60,000 nt of DNA from Bolinopsis microptera (GCF_026151205.1 NC_087084.1:6995394-7055393); one strand, 5' to 3'. Positions 58,501 to 60,000 are shown, counted from the first letter of the stretch. The notes: generated by a model not told the origin, from the sequence alone. Program-made: numbers and translations.

Positions 58501-59757
58501 TGATGCTACTGTTGATGTTAGTGAAGAAAAAGAGGAAGCAGAAAAATACGGAAAATACGGAAAATGAAGATCTTGGGGACCAGGAGCAACCAAGACAACA
58601 GTGGTCTCGAGATTTGGTAGAGTCTCCAAGACGTGCAATACCAGTTAGGAGACAAACACTCTGACTTGATGAAACTGACAGTGATTGATCTAATTGGAAG
58701 AACACAGCATTTTGAACTACAGGAAGGAAAGAAACTACTGTCAATATATCATTCAAGTACCCAAAATTCTAAGGTCACAGTCTGGTGAGCACAGTGAGCC
58801 AGTGAACTTATTTGTTGAACCAAAATACTGGACAATGAACTGACAACCTAGGGTTTTTTTCTGGGGGCTTTACAATTTGCTTGAGGATATAACATCGCTG
58901 GTGTTAATTGCTTGGATTCGTTTAATTGAATCTGATTATGCTATTTCCTATGTATTTTTTGTTAAAACATTTAAGCTGGGAATTGAAGCATCATCCACTA
59001 ATTGTACATACCGCAGTATATCTGTAATATGTATCTGTTCGACTTACTTAGTACAACTTTTATATTATGATAGTTGATATCTTTGAATCGATTGGATTGT
59101 TTGTGCTGGTATACATGTAAATATAAGTAGCAAAAAGTTTGCATCTTCACATGATGATTTTCTGGATTTTAAAGTATGAATTATTTGCCATTTAAGGACA
59201 ACTGTATAACAATTTGGTGGATATGTTATACAGTTCAATATATATACATTGTACATAGTTAATTGCTCCAATGTAGCATTTTAAAATCCTAATCAGTAGA
59301 TTCACATAATGTTCTTTGTTTTATTAGAACATCTCATGATTACTCAACACTCAATACTCAACAGTCCATACTTCATATGATGTCTAAACTGACTGAAGAC
59401 TTTTCAATGGATTAATCTGTACACTCGTTAAAGATTAACAAGGTACATACACTATACAGTGTACAAAGTGAACAAAAAAATGTTTTAGCACTGCAAACTG
59501 TTGGCATTCACAATTGCTTATGAAGATGATAAGATAGTCAGCCACATCAACGCAAACAATACAAGACATGACAGTATAAATAAAGAAAGCAAACCTTGCG
59601 TCTACATTGATGGCTGTAAGGAGCACATTAGCAGCTTCAGTGTAGTAGAAGATAGCAGCTGCAATATCACCAGCCTGGTCAAAGACCAGAGCCTGTTCTG
59701 CAAACTCTTTTCCATCATCATAGCATTGACGGGAACTGACTGAGCATATTGGCATAG
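10380..59757 (-). CDS. CAPN7: Calpain-7-like cysteine protease, coding exons 1-14 of a gene that continues left
   Basis: Joined exons: 59757-59595, 53686-53616, 51037-50948, 50649-50579, 33732-33665, 33076-32976, 32481-32283, 32024-31939, 31753-31573, 31019-30947, 30382-30272, 28877-28751, 28531-28422, 10502-10380. Each has an AG acceptor and GT donor, and all phases join without a stop, giving about 524 codons from the ATG at 59755. Residues about 15-160 match the MIT-like repeats of calpain-7, the domain known to bind ESCRT-III proteins. The protease core has catalytic Cys (about 313, in [11 protein letters not shown]), His (about 480, in ECHAYA) and Asn (about 500, in QLKNPW). The Cys-His spacing (about 167) is as I recall for human CAPN7 (C290, H458). 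The calpain-7 C-terminal domains are not found in 1-10379 and should lie left of the window. Donors of exons 1, 3 and 9 are GTTTG; the others are mostly GTAAG-like or GTGAGT. Exon assignments rest on splice signals and remembered homology, not on transcripts. Confidence 0.93.
10503..12580. other. Intron 13 left part, no gene seen
   Basis: Contains a short TTCGTTGTTATG tandem repeat (about 11308-11355) and TATA-rich repeats (about 11620-11685). No convincing coding sequence on either strand. Confidence 0.5.
12665..12850. repeat. 20-bp minisatellite (ACGGACATTGGCGGACTCGG)
   Basis: About nine copies, degenerating to the right. Several overlapping open frames here are by-products of the repeat. 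Confidence 0.9.
12865..15010. repeat. 2.1-kb purine-rich GGA tract with higher-order repeats
   Basis: Nearly all purine on the plus strand, built from GAGGAG, GGACTGAGGA and GGACCCAGGA words. A larger unit of about 0.71-0.72 kb recurs: ACCCAGGAAAAGGCCCCAGG is at 13301 and again near 14021, and GAGAAATGAGAAGG near 13713 and near 14421. Confidence 0.95.
15170..15290. repeat. TATGTCCGCC minisatellite, 10-bp unit
   Basis: About twelve copies next to the right inverted end of the element at 12586-15350. The left end has two or three copies of the same unit. Confidence 0.9.
15475..15545 (-). mobile_element. Family-2 Helitron 3' fragment
   Basis: Matches the first about 70 bp of the element at 7995 (GCAGGAACCCGTATAACCCT onward), then stops. 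A truncated relic. Confidence 0.6.
15650..16779 (+). CDS. SRRR-repeat single-pass membrane protein 1, proline-rich tail with PPxY
   Basis: Two exons, 15650-15774 and 16029-16779 (donor GTAGGG, acceptor TTAATTAG), 291 codons. Exon 1 encodes a signal peptide ending near NSLSEAY. Exon 2 begins with repeated [14 protein letters not shown] units, then a membrane segment ([21 protein letters not shown]-like, about residues 93-113). A cytoplasmic tail of about 15 [18 protein letters not shown] repeats follows, and then KPPSYDEL. PPxY is the known ligand of WW domains (Nedd4-type ubiquitin ligases), so binding to such a protein is inferred. The tribasic repeats could be proprotein-convertase sites. 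Paralogues at 25145 and 27008 share exon 1 and its phase-2 boundary. No named family is recognised. Confidence 0.85.
16924..17080. repeat. CAGGAC hexanucleotide minisatellite
   Basis: About 20 near-perfect copies just 3' of the gene ending at 16779. The open frame through it (DQDQDQ...) is most likely an artefact of the unit length. Confidence 0.9.
17129..18562. other. Intronic spacer, nothing recognised
   Basis: AT-rich sequence. A block at about 17690-17915 is more GC-rich and has open frames on both strands, but none resembles a known protein. Confidence 0.4.
18563..19729 (-). CDS. Alpha/beta-hydrolase, YheT/ABHD1-3-like, with a Cys nucleophile
   Basis: 388 residues in one uninterrupted exon, nested in CAPN7 intron 13 on the same strand. 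Features of the family are the oxyanion-side motif LVFPGG, the [14 protein letters not shown] stretch (family pattern NxRG...TPR) and a nucleophile elbow, VGDCFGG. An acid in [10 protein letters not shown] and a late His in CGGHCSYV complete a Cys-Asp-His triad. Members usually have GxSxG; here the codon is TGT, one change from Ser. Length is normal for the family. ABHD1-3 proteins are membrane-associated lipases or esterases; the substrate here is unknown. The lack of introns suggests an old retrocopy, but the intact frame suggests a working gene. Confidence 0.88.
   Translation of the reverse strand: MARVTFQKTHWLLKHWAVPEIFGKGSLASAVRDQSRFAKKLVKTPLPALNPLFAFSYRTKYEKSPELKTTRTIVDLYDGGAVGLDKMELHDTPIKETDASKPIILVFPGGNEHTNSTKVQTLCASYLNSGYGDIYMCNYRGRSNTPFRTPQFSLPYGKYNEVGAIVTYLKEMFKDRPILLVGDCFGGYCIVDYLTSTEVNSSVVGGVIHSVQWNAESANKKMMIDPNYSLYVKPWAKYTKNLLVVGKKGNEEFAQQVYEKIGKERFEVLSSLSMEQPYDVHQLYKIGLSHLAEGAFQDEEDYINKTSPHKKIERSSLSRPLIVINADDDPTAPIDLDDIEVMERDPNLCFWLFACGGHCSYVKHLFPADNFIDEAMVECSDILVKNFG
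19985..22888. repeat. 66-bp satellite array, about 44 copies
   Basis: The unit runs from CCTAAACTAAACTAGCCCC through AGTGGAAACTGGAAGCCCC to AACTCAC. Copies differ at a few fixed positions (CTAAAGA/CTGAAGA, GCACCC/GCTCCC, CAACTCACC/TAACTCTCC). Near 21615, 21840 and 22260 a short part (ACTAGTGGAAACTGGAAGCC) is duplicated, which points to higher-order amplification. Stop codons exclude a coding role. Confidence 0.97.
22889..24960. other. Intronic spacer with a poly-G run
   Basis: A G-run of about 25 is at 23730-23755. A short imperfect tandem repeat containing GAGACAAGGGA and CCACCAGGTT is at about 24653-24727. TGACGTCA sites occur near 23622. Short open frames (for example 23064-23312) match nothing I recognise. 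Confidence 0.4.
24969..25076. mobile_element. hAT-like foldback MITE, 108 bp
   Basis: Near-perfect palindrome from GGTTCTTTTGCGATAGT to its complement, centred on CGACAACTAGCGCTAGTTGTCG. The flanking octamers CCAGTAAC (24961-24968) and CCAGTACT (25077-25084) agree at six leading bases, consistent with an aged 8-bp target duplication. Same family as 51662-53250. It ends just before the leader of the gene at 25145. Confidence 0.75.
25145..26639 (+). CDS. SRRR-repeat single-pass membrane protein 2, two PPxY motifs
   Basis: Three exons, 25145-25275, 25636-25794 and 26015-26639, 304 codons with all phases consistent. The signal peptide ends with [12 protein letters not shown], matching the paralogue at 15650. 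The ectodomain has [20 protein letters not shown] and SDSRRRST units. A membrane segment ([19 protein letters not shown]) is followed by a cytoplasmic tail with QPPSYAETS and, at the C-terminus, GPPSYNKLF. Between them are S-D-V-T repeats encoded by TGACGTCAC palindromes. The start at 25145 was chosen because it aligns with the paralogues; an ATG at 25133 is also in frame. A trafficking or ubiquitin-ligase adaptor role through PPxY is inference. Confidence 0.85.
25465..25615. repeat. 19-bp CTGGTTACTAGGTTACTAG minisatellite in intron 1
   Basis: About seven copies ending about 20 bp upstream of the acceptor at 25634-25635. Each unit contains TTACTAG words, close to a branch-point consensus. Confidence 0.9.
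25930..25985. repeat. 12-bp CTCTGTAAATTC repeat in intron 2
   Basis: Four to five copies about 30 bp before the exon 3 acceptor. Confidence 0.85.
26339..26538. promoter_or_regulatory. Six perfect CRE palindromes (TGACGTCA) inside coding sequence
   Basis: TGACGTCA is at 26339, 26360, 26477, 26495, 26513 and 26531, each within GTGACGTCAC. In frame they encode S/R-D-V-T. CREB/ATF proteins are known to bind this octamer; any regulatory use here is unproven, and repeat expansion within the coding sequence would also produce it. Confidence 0.5.
27008..27809 (+). CDS. SRRR-repeat single-pass membrane protein 3
   Basis: Exons 27008-27132 and 27335-27809, 199 codons. Exon 1 is the same length (125 bp) and phase as in the gene at 15650 if the donor GTACGA at 27133 is used. 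A better-looking GTAAGA at 27149 breaks the frame. The signal peptide ends with [11 protein letters not shown]. The ectodomain has RYDSRRRS and YNSRRRSP units. The membrane segment is about [18 protein letters not shown], and the tail is short with a duplicated PPQATRA and no PPxY. Less certain than the other two because of the donor. Confidence 0.72.
27810..28329. other. AT-rich spacer, nothing recognised
   Basis: 3' flank of the gene at 27008. No gene or clear repeat seen. Confidence 0.4.
28330..28421 (-). repeat. 13-bp donor-like minisatellite at the CAPN7 exon 13 5' splice site
   Basis: On the gene strand the donor GTGAGT is followed at once by repeated GTGAGGGGTCTT units (about six, some variant). 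Each unit carries a GTGAGG word similar to the true donor. Confidence 0.8.
28422..28531 (-). CDS. CAPN7: CAPN7 exon 13 (catalytic His)
   Basis: 110 bp, acceptor GGTATGTCAG, donor GTGAGT. Encodes [13 protein letters not shown] and ends with ECHAYA, which holds the catalytic His of the calpain core. Confidence 0.95.
28751..28877 (-). CDS. CAPN7: CAPN7 exon 12
   Basis: 127 bp, acceptor AATTCTCCAG, donor GTGAGT. Encodes [19 protein letters not shown] and TGWIPERV, a segment highly conserved among calpain-7 proteins. Confidence 0.96.
28880..29876. repeat. 8-bp GTACTAAT array before exon 12, split by a MITE
   Basis: On the gene strand the unit is GTACTAAT, with variants GTACTCAT. The two parts, 28880-28914 and 29635-29876, were one array before insertion of the element at 28916-29632. 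The first unit lies within 10 bp of the exon 12 acceptor. Confidence 0.9.
28916..29632. mobile_element. Tc1/mariner-type MITE, 717 bp
   Basis: Terminal inverted repeats of about 45 bp: CAGGGTTCGCCAAAAGTCAG at the left, CAGGGTGGGCCAAAAGTCAC at the right (complemented). A TA dinucleotide flanks both ends (28914-28915 and 29633-29634), the usual target of this superfamily. No transposase frame. Confidence 0.82.
30051..30150 (-). repeat. 40-bp copies of the exon 11/intron junction
   Basis: On the gene strand each unit is the last 28 bases of exon 11 (TCACTCCTCGAGAAGGCT through CTCAAG), then GTAGGGATACATG. There are two full copies and one partial. Each ends in AAG|GTAGGG, a plausible donor. They lie 120-200 bp downstream of the real exon 11 donor. 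Confidence 0.92.
30152..30271 (-). repeat. 14-bp donor-containing minisatellite starting at the exon 11 5' splice site
   Basis: On the gene strand, GTAACCTAACAACT repeated about 8.5 times. The first GTAACC is the actual donor of exon 11. Confidence 0.92.
30272..30382 (-). CDS. CAPN7: CAPN7 exon 11
   Basis: 111 bp, 37 codons, phase 0. Acceptor ATTTTACAG, donor GTAACC. Encodes [20 protein letters not shown] and [14 protein letters not shown], the calpain-7 protease core. Confidence 0.96.
30581..30946 (-). repeat. 7-bp GTRACGT array, about 52 copies, starting at the exon 10 5' splice site
   Basis: On the gene strand GTAACGT and GTGACGT alternate irregularly. The donor of exon 10 (AAAG|GTAACG) is the first unit. 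The array takes up about two thirds of intron 10 (30383-30946). Confidence 0.95.
30947..31019 (-). CDS. CAPN7: CAPN7 exon 10
   Basis: 73 bp, acceptor ATATATTTCAG, donor GTAACG. Encodes [18 protein letters not shown], matching the calpain core strand GKYxVxLxLNG. Confidence 0.95.
31285..31606 (-). repeat. 40-bp array of the exon 9/intron 9 junction, eight copies
   Basis: The copy nearest the exon contains the real 3' end of exon 9 and its donor. Seven more copies follow in the intron. On the gene strand each holds GTCACCAATATCATCTACCC, then CAGAATAG|GTTTGTAGATC. One copy has GTCTGT, another lacks one C, and a third reads GTTTACC. Confidence 0.96.
31573..31753 (-). CDS. CAPN7: CAPN7 exon 9 (catalytic Cys)
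   Basis: 181 bp, acceptor CGTAATTCAG, donor GTTTGT. Encodes [20 protein letters not shown]; the Cys is the calpain nucleophile. Ends with TNIIYPQN. Confidence 0.96.
31939..32024 (-). CDS. CAPN7: CAPN7 exon 8
   Basis: 86 bp, acceptor TTATTCTTGCAG, donor GTAAGA. Encodes [20 protein letters not shown], aligning with the stretch before the catalytic exon in calpain-7. Confidence 0.9.
32220..32282 (-). repeat. Short AGTAGTATTAGTAC duplication after the exon 7 donor
   Basis: Imperfect tandem copies within the first 60 bases of intron 7. Confidence 0.7.
32283..32481 (-). CDS. CAPN7: CAPN7 exon 7
   Basis: 199 bp, acceptor CTCACCCTCACCAG, donor GTCAGT. First half encodes a Pro/Ser/Thr-rich linker; second half ([20 protein letters not shown]) matches the calpain-7 segment leading into the protease. 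Confidence 0.93.
32976..33076 (-). CDS. CAPN7: CAPN7 exon 6
   Basis: 101 bp, acceptor CTTTTCCTCAG, donor GTAGGA. Starts with [11 protein letters not shown], the end of the second MIT-like helix bundle, then a charged linker. Confidence 0.88.
33665..33732 (-). CDS. CAPN7: CAPN7 exon 5
   Basis: 68 bp, acceptor CACGTTTTCAG, donor GTAATT. Encodes [18 protein letters not shown], a helix of the second MIT-like repeat. Confidence 0.88.
34469..34555 (-). pseudogene. Relic of a 7TM receptor gene (TM1 to intracellular loop 1)
   Basis: Encodes [17 protein letters not shown] plus a few residues, clearly related to [17 protein letters not shown] of the four plus-strand receptors. The similarity fades on both sides, and the orientation is opposite to the cluster. 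Confidence 0.6.
35890..36130 (+). promoter_or_regulatory. 5' region shared with the receptor gene at 49027
   Basis: About 240 bp beginning at TTTGGGCGTT and running through AACTTAACTTTGAGTACC and GCTGCATTGATATTTCC also occurs at 48776-49015 upstream of the fourth receptor gene. It is likely the promoter or 5' untranslated exon. The receptor ATGs all sit just after an AG acceptor, so a spliced leader exon is expected upstream. Confidence 0.45.
36417..37457 (+). CDS. Divergent class A (rhodopsin-like) GPCR 1
   Basis: 346 residues, intronless coding region, start chosen at the ATG that aligns with its paralogues and follows CCCTTTTAG (a splice acceptor). The N-terminus has an NYT glycosylation site. 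Seven hydrophobic segments are visible, at about 19-45, 55-80, 93-115, 135-155, 195-218, 240-262 and 275-297. TM2 keeps Asp (AVCDILASL). The family landmarks are altered: GN of TM1 is GD, DRY is SKL ([12 protein letters not shown]), NPxxY is NFYIY. Trp of TM4 is kept (LAWFLAV). The ligand is unknown; membrane receptor role inferred from fold. Lies in CAPN7 intron 4 on the opposite strand. Confidence 0.88.
   Translation: MVTSTNYTEYGIHSAGERCLWVTWLMIVLLSSLIGDSIILIASIRYNAIKLNKFLVVVMQHIAVCDILASLTYVLPTMISLIANKWVLGDALAYIIASLDLTSYTGTSILICTLSFSKLLLLKYPLKLNYWTLKNAHITCSLAWFLAVIFPVIRLAFDENGLAFSYLEYNMNYGLPNEKTSKTNEVIMHSIFVMTVYIPTLLVILTTMGTLFYLVKSIKVARRTGSDQRWQGIVMVVATAVVYCVSVLPGSFSIFLKQPDDTNLRDRIFESLITLNIICNFYIYSLTIPSFRHFIASKAHQISRRMKARCTKIHQVENLTLNNVTGNASPRTTQTSDIMLISQLGN
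37544..38501 (-). mobile_element. Head-to-tail triplet of family-2 Helitrons
   Basis: Three units begin with CTAGCAGGAACCCG at 37544, 37862 and 38182. The outer ends are A(37543)|CTAG and AGTAAGA|T(38502). Internal junctions join TATATTATA directly to CTAG, lacking the terminal TCTTAC. Units 1 and 2 are nearly identical; unit 3 has diverged. Such arrays are a known product of rolling-circle transposition. Confidence 0.75.
39848..39903 (+). pseudogene. Receptor N-terminal fragment
   Basis: ATG followed by [14 protein letters not shown], matching the first 10 residues of the receptors (TNYTEYG), then unrelated sequence shared with the leader at 42809. A duplication remnant. Confidence 0.5.
39981..41021 (+). 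CDS. Divergent class A GPCR 2
   Basis: 346 residues, intronless. The ATG follows the acceptor ATATTTTCAG. TM1 to the first extracellular loop is nearly identical in DNA to GPCR 1 and 3, while TM3-TM5 differ strongly. Motifs: GDSIIL in TM1, CDILASL in TM2, [12 protein letters not shown] in place of [10 protein letters not shown] in TM6, [12 protein letters not shown] in TM7. The tail is hydrophilic with acidic and Thr/Ser residues, suitable for phosphorylation. The upstream about 100 bp is shared with the gene at 42908, so these two are the most recent pair. Ligand unknown. Confidence 0.88.
   Translation: MITSSNYTEYGIHNTEERSVWVIYLLIVLLSSLIGDSIILIASIRYNAIKLNKFLVVVMQHIAVCDILASLTYVLPTMISLIANKWVLGYILAYAQVYLHSCAFSGSNILICVLSCSKLLLLKFPLQRRTSILLTKKCAHVICGSVWLLSFILPAVRWAFDKNGLVFSFIEYNINYGAPAEKISKANLVIMYTIYAVSVFIPTFIVVLTTFGLVIFLLKSRKVAKRTGSDQRWQGIVTVVATAVVYCVSIIPGALTIFLEAPHNTILRDRILETLVTLNIMCNFYIYSLTVPSFRNFIRLNAFHIIRRLGRCIGFSSGLQTETSTGDEQNVIENHLVDTVQTSDML
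41662..41769. repeat. 54-bp tandem duplication
   Basis: TGTACTTAACTATTAGTTAC and the following CAGGCCTCTTCAGC sequence occur twice in a row. Confidence 0.85.
42908..43915 (+). CDS. Divergent class A GPCR 3
   Basis: 335 residues, intronless, same acceptor context (ATATTTTCAGAAAC) before the ATG as GPCR 2. It has GDSIIL in TM1, CDILASL in TM2, [12 protein letters not shown] at the DRY position, and [12 protein letters not shown] in TM7. The NYT site of the paralogues is NDT here, still a glycosylation sequon. TM6 lies in [18 protein letters not shown]. The cytoplasmic tail is short. Expressed and functional status unknown, but the frame is intact and the changes fall mainly in the presumed ligand-facing part. 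Confidence 0.87.
   Translation: MITSSNDTEYGIHNTEERSVWVIYLLIVLLSSLIGDSIILIASIRYNAIKLNKFLVVVMQHIAVCDILASLTYVLPTMISLIANKWVLGDTLAYIHVYLDSSTFTASSILICTLTTSKLLLVTFPLKSGYWTRKKAHVTCVIIWLLALISTAVRLGLDTSGLVFSFIEYNINFKALSAYSKVDKIVLNAFNVFTYDIPALIVIVTTILTVVMLFKARNVARRIGGDWRWQGIVTVVATATVYCISVIPDRVTFMVFVSSTKEIPCESQLIRFAETLTTFNIMCNFFIYSLTVLSFREFIRTKILRCAPQKMSKQLDKHEYTADSQPCIMQTSQII
43916..44284. other. Intergenic, nothing recognised
   Basis: 3' flank of GPCR 3. No repeat or gene seen. Confidence 0.4.
44285..44738 (+). mobile_element. Short family-1 Helitron
   Basis: A(44284)|TCTATACTAATAATCCC at the 5' end, TTACACTAG|T(44739) at the 3' end. The CGGTAAGAATTATGGGACTG and ATCGGCCGGTGGTAA blocks match the other copies. 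The hairpin before CTAG has decayed, and the centre is shortened. Confidence 0.8.
45060..45720. repeat. Degenerate tandem repeats with CAACCAAGTTGGTAATCT and ATTGTCGTAT words
   Basis: A block of roughly 120-240 bp (TTGGTAATCTATCATTTGTC to ACGACACAACSTTTCATTCG) recurs three times. Inside the last copy is a short ATTGTCRTAT minisatellite (about 45468-45620). Confidence 0.7.
45721..48664. other. Intron 4 spacer with two homopolymer G/C runs
   Basis: C-run at 46449-46467 after GGGGTGACA, and a G-run at 47630-47652. No gene recognised on either strand. Confidence 0.4.
48665..48772 (+). pseudogene. Truncated receptor copy with a stop codon
   Basis: The frame matches the start of GPCR 4 (SNTTNYTE, then TAA where TAT encodes Tyr, then [13 protein letters not shown]). 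The initiator Met is lost, and homology ends right after IGD. At that point the sequence switches to the 5' region of the next gene. Confidence 0.8.
48776..49015 (+). promoter_or_regulatory. 5' region of GPCR 4, shared with GPCR 1
   Basis: Duplicate of 35890-36130. It begins where the truncated receptor copy stops, so the border marks the join between two duplication units. Confidence 0.45.
49027..50076 (+). CDS. Divergent class A GPCR 4
   Basis: 349 residues, intronless. It follows TTCTTTTTTAG, and the ATG context (ATAGCAGAATGGTC) is the same as GPCR 1. TM1 is [17 protein letters not shown]2 AVCDILASL, the DRY position [14 protein letters not shown]7 [12 protein letters not shown]. It is the most diverged of the four in TM1-TM2. 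The tail carries [20 protein letters not shown], serine-rich. N-terminal NYT sequon present. Same orientation as the others and antisense to CAPN7. Confidence 0.88.
   Translation: MVTSTNYTEYGLHSTGERCLWITWLMIVLLSSLIGDSIILIASVKYNAIKLNKFLVVIMQHIAVCDILASLTIVLPTMVSLIANKWVLGEAVAYIHVYLNFSSVIANNMLICTLVSSKVLLLKFPVSARSWTTTHAHITCVASAWVLAVVIPAARVYFDEYGLVFSYIEYNMNFGLSSEYSKADKIIIYLFSVLAVYIPTLILIVATICIIVYLLHARKAAKQSGGDIRWQGMVTVIATAAVYGISNIPYNLFIIVVRVINEGSSPTAFRTFESLNMLNYCCNFFIYSNTIPSFRQFIKARVAGVSGKLRGFSGVSDKVGGSDENTKPSGTQQNTSFFLTVMNGEGNQE
50485..50552. mobile_element. 68-bp MITE, Tc1/mariner-like
   Basis: Almost a complete palindrome: CAGTAAAACCCCGATTTCCC against GGTAAATCGGGGTTTTACTG. TA flanks both ends (50483-50484, 50553-50554). 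It lies 21 bp beyond the exon 4 donor of CAPN7. Confidence 0.8.
50579..50649 (-). CDS. CAPN7: CAPN7 exon 4
   Basis: 71 bp, acceptor ATAATCCCAG, donor GTAAGC. Encodes [20 protein letters not shown], the second MIT-like repeat. Confidence 0.9.
50948..51037 (-). CDS. CAPN7: CAPN7 exon 3
   Basis: 90 bp, acceptor TAAATCCCCAG, donor GTTTGA. Encodes [19 protein letters not shown], the first helix of the second MIT-like repeat. The phase (1-nt G) joins exactly to exon 4 (AG) to make a Glu codon. Confidence 0.88.
51087..51485. repeat. Pair of related repeats with CGACAAACCC minisatellite cores
   Basis: The first copy (51087-51203) has inverted ends AGGCATCATGTAGCC and GGCTACATGATGCCT. The second (about 51331-51485) has lost the left end. 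Both carry a CGACAAACCC array, then GACGTGTCGAGATATGTCG and a common right end. Possibly a small foldback element. Confidence 0.7.
51662..53250. mobile_element. hAT-like foldback element built of GCGCTAGTTGTCGC/GCCAGC repeats, 1.6 kb
   Basis: The ends are GGTTCTTTTGCGATAGTC and, complemented, GGTTCTTTTGCAATAGTC. The flanking octamer GCTTTTCG is duplicated perfectly (51654-51661 and 53251-53258), typical of hAT transposases. Both arms consist of repeated AGCGCTAGTTGTCGC, ATCCAGC and GCCAGCGCT words arranged as mirror inverted arms. The centre (about 52275-52695) is unique and includes a CCCTAA triplet. No transposase. Confidence 0.85.
53616..53686 (-). CDS. CAPN7: CAPN7 exon 2
   Basis: 71 bp, acceptor AATATTTTTCAG, donor GTAAGT. 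Encodes [20 protein letters not shown], the third helix of the first MIT-like repeat. A Penelope-like element lies just upstream on the gene strand. Confidence 0.9.
53793..55801 (+). mobile_element. Penelope-like retroelement, 5'-truncated, RT plus GIY-YIG endonuclease
   Basis: One open frame of about 670 codons. It starts without an ATG (first in-frame Met at 54089) and follows an AT-rich stretch. Domains in order: an N-terminal segment with [12 protein letters not shown]; reverse transcriptase with [13 protein letters not shown] (motif A), [13 protein letters not shown] (motif B) and RYVDDCFSI (catalytic YVDD); then a Cys-rich [16 protein letters not shown] knuckle; then a GIY-YIG nuclease with [19 protein letters not shown] and a downstream [12 protein letters not shown]. 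Penelope-like elements use the nuclease for target-primed reverse transcription. The frame is intact across both catalytic domains, suggesting recent insertion. It sits in CAPN7 intron 1 in antisense orientation. Confidence 0.92.
55802..56160 (+). other. 3' untranslated part of the Penelope-like element
   Basis: Contains GGCATGTAGCCGAAACGTCG (56079-56098), resembling the stem II-GAAAC-GTC part of the hammerhead ribozymes known in Penelope-like elements, but the expected CTGATGA core is not intact. The 3' boundary is not clear. Confidence 0.4.
56574..56648. repeat. 12-bp GGTCACATGACT repeat
   Basis: Six copies, each containing the E-box-like palindrome TCACATGA. A related GTCACATGACCAG pair is at 7767-7795. 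Confidence 0.9.
57282..58664 (+). CDS. Type I membrane protein with a PAN-like and a sushi-like segment
   Basis: 460 residues. The ATG lies two bases after TTTTTGCAG, so a non-coding exon probably precedes it. [19 protein letters not shown] is a signal peptide. Residues about 45-125 have a Cys pattern (CLRTD..., [22 protein letters not shown]) like PAN/apple domains. Residues about 335-375 ([14 protein letters not shown] ... LVCSED ... PC) resemble a sushi/CCP module. A membrane segment at about 391-414 ([20 protein letters not shown]) is followed by a basic stop-transfer sequence and a 46-residue tail. Such ectodomains bind proteins or carbohydrates; the ligand is unknown. It lies in CAPN7 intron 1, antisense. 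Confidence 0.8.
   Translation: MPIALVVTFLVKVITVQAWMNDSEVSYTSPPNVSTPANNEVSDVIECLRTDLVKNPTKGLINTFSTTGSLQCWLYCKYTLNCMELSFQIVSSTCSLFNKHSLLADRDVEKGDPFTLHKYCMEQSKMNTLGAGIPEILQLSRDKVGFLIEKAKVQITCLAKGKSLKTGDDISYHLIWKSCVEGSKWVLKETIHEDFKVEGSDLYQISPADELDLCLDVLVLEAEAEARLNMAILSKCRTILPKQEDSQLVFIKMEPSSFHGTDQEVHSIFSISGGEKGSDFFFILFTEGFGYSDKSLHGISFRDPDIYQQERKSCPLSQFSTPRGILRNKENFPFVLPGYQVDIQCDQGYGVKSLNYTSTQTLVCSEDAKPRPCTQIISKKSGRVRNKENRRKYLFMTVGMVISMIAVMLLLMLVKKKRKQKNTENTENEDLGDQEQPRQQWSRDLVESPRRAIPVRRQTL
58665..59594. other. Intron 1 spacer
   Basis: 3' flank of the gene ending at 58664. AT-rich, no gene or repeat recognised. Confidence 0.4.
59595..59757 (-). CDS. CAPN7: CAPN7 exon 1 (first one seen), MIT-like repeat
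   Basis: 163 bp, acceptor CTCTCCCTGTAG at 59758, donor GTTTGC. Encodes [20 protein letters not shown] and [12 protein letters not shown], the first two helices of the MIT domain. An in-frame ATG is at 59755, but because a strong acceptor precedes it, a further upstream exon beyond the window is likely. Confidence 0.9.
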
Positions 59758-60000
59758 CTACAGGGAGAGAATTGGTATGTGATTAGTTACATTTGTACAC
59801 TGTACACAGCAATATCTGAAAACACTTATTAACTACTGCAAATTCAACACTTTTAGAAGTTGCATTTGGTAGATAGACAGTAAAAACAATGTTATAGGCC
59901 ATCATTTCTGAGCAACCATTATTATGGCCCACTGACCCTGCAGGGGGGGGGGGGCACATTCGAATGTGGAAAAATGTTCAAAAACTTAACTTATGTACTA

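Overview
This is metazoan nuclear DNA, probably from an invertebrate. It is AT-rich, its genes are split by GT-AG introns, and it carries Helitrons, foldback elements and a Penelope-like retroelement. Satellites and minisatellites are very abundant. I cannot name the species.

The backbone of the window is one very long minus-strand gene, a calpain-7 (CAPN7) orthologue. I reconstructed 14 consecutive coding exons from 59757 down to 10380. Every splice junction is phase-compatible, and together they give about 524 codons: the MIT-like N-terminal repeats, the linker, and the protease core with its catalytic Cys, His and Asn. The C-terminal exons lie beyond the left edge. Two introns are very large: intron 4 (33733-50578) and intron 13 (10503-28421).

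Other genes sit inside those introns. Intron 13 holds three paralogous plus-strand genes (15650-16779, 25145-26639, 27008-27809). They encode small single-pass membrane proteins with DSRRRS-type repeats, and two of them have PPxY motifs in the tail. The same intron holds a minus-strand, intronless alpha/beta-hydrolase (18563-19729) whose nucleophile is Cys. Intron 4 holds a plus-strand cluster of four intronless 7TM receptor genes (36417, 39981, 42908, 49027) with relics of further copies. Intron 1 holds a 5'-truncated Penelope-like element (53793-55801) and a type I membrane protein gene (57282-58664). To the left of exon 14, a tandem segmental duplication (1385-7050 and 7051-9862) carries two copies of a small, probably GPI-anchored protein gene.

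Mobile DNA is unusually easy to read here. One Helitron family (A|TC...CTAG|T) occurs as a self-nested pair, as a 2.6-kb copy that itself contains a TTAA-flanked foldback element, and as a short copy. A second family (same-style ends) includes a head-to-tail triplet. A hAT-like foldback family with 8-bp target duplications is present in a 1.6-kb and a 108-bp form. Paralogous empty sites confirm several insertions.

The most unusual signal is in the CAPN7 introns. In introns 9, 10, 11 and 13 the minisatellite starts at the 5' splice site. In introns 9 and 11 the repeat unit includes the last bases of the exon plus the donor, so each array is a string of copied splice donors. Another array, built from a TACTAAT branch-point-like word, leads up to the 3' splice site before exon 12.
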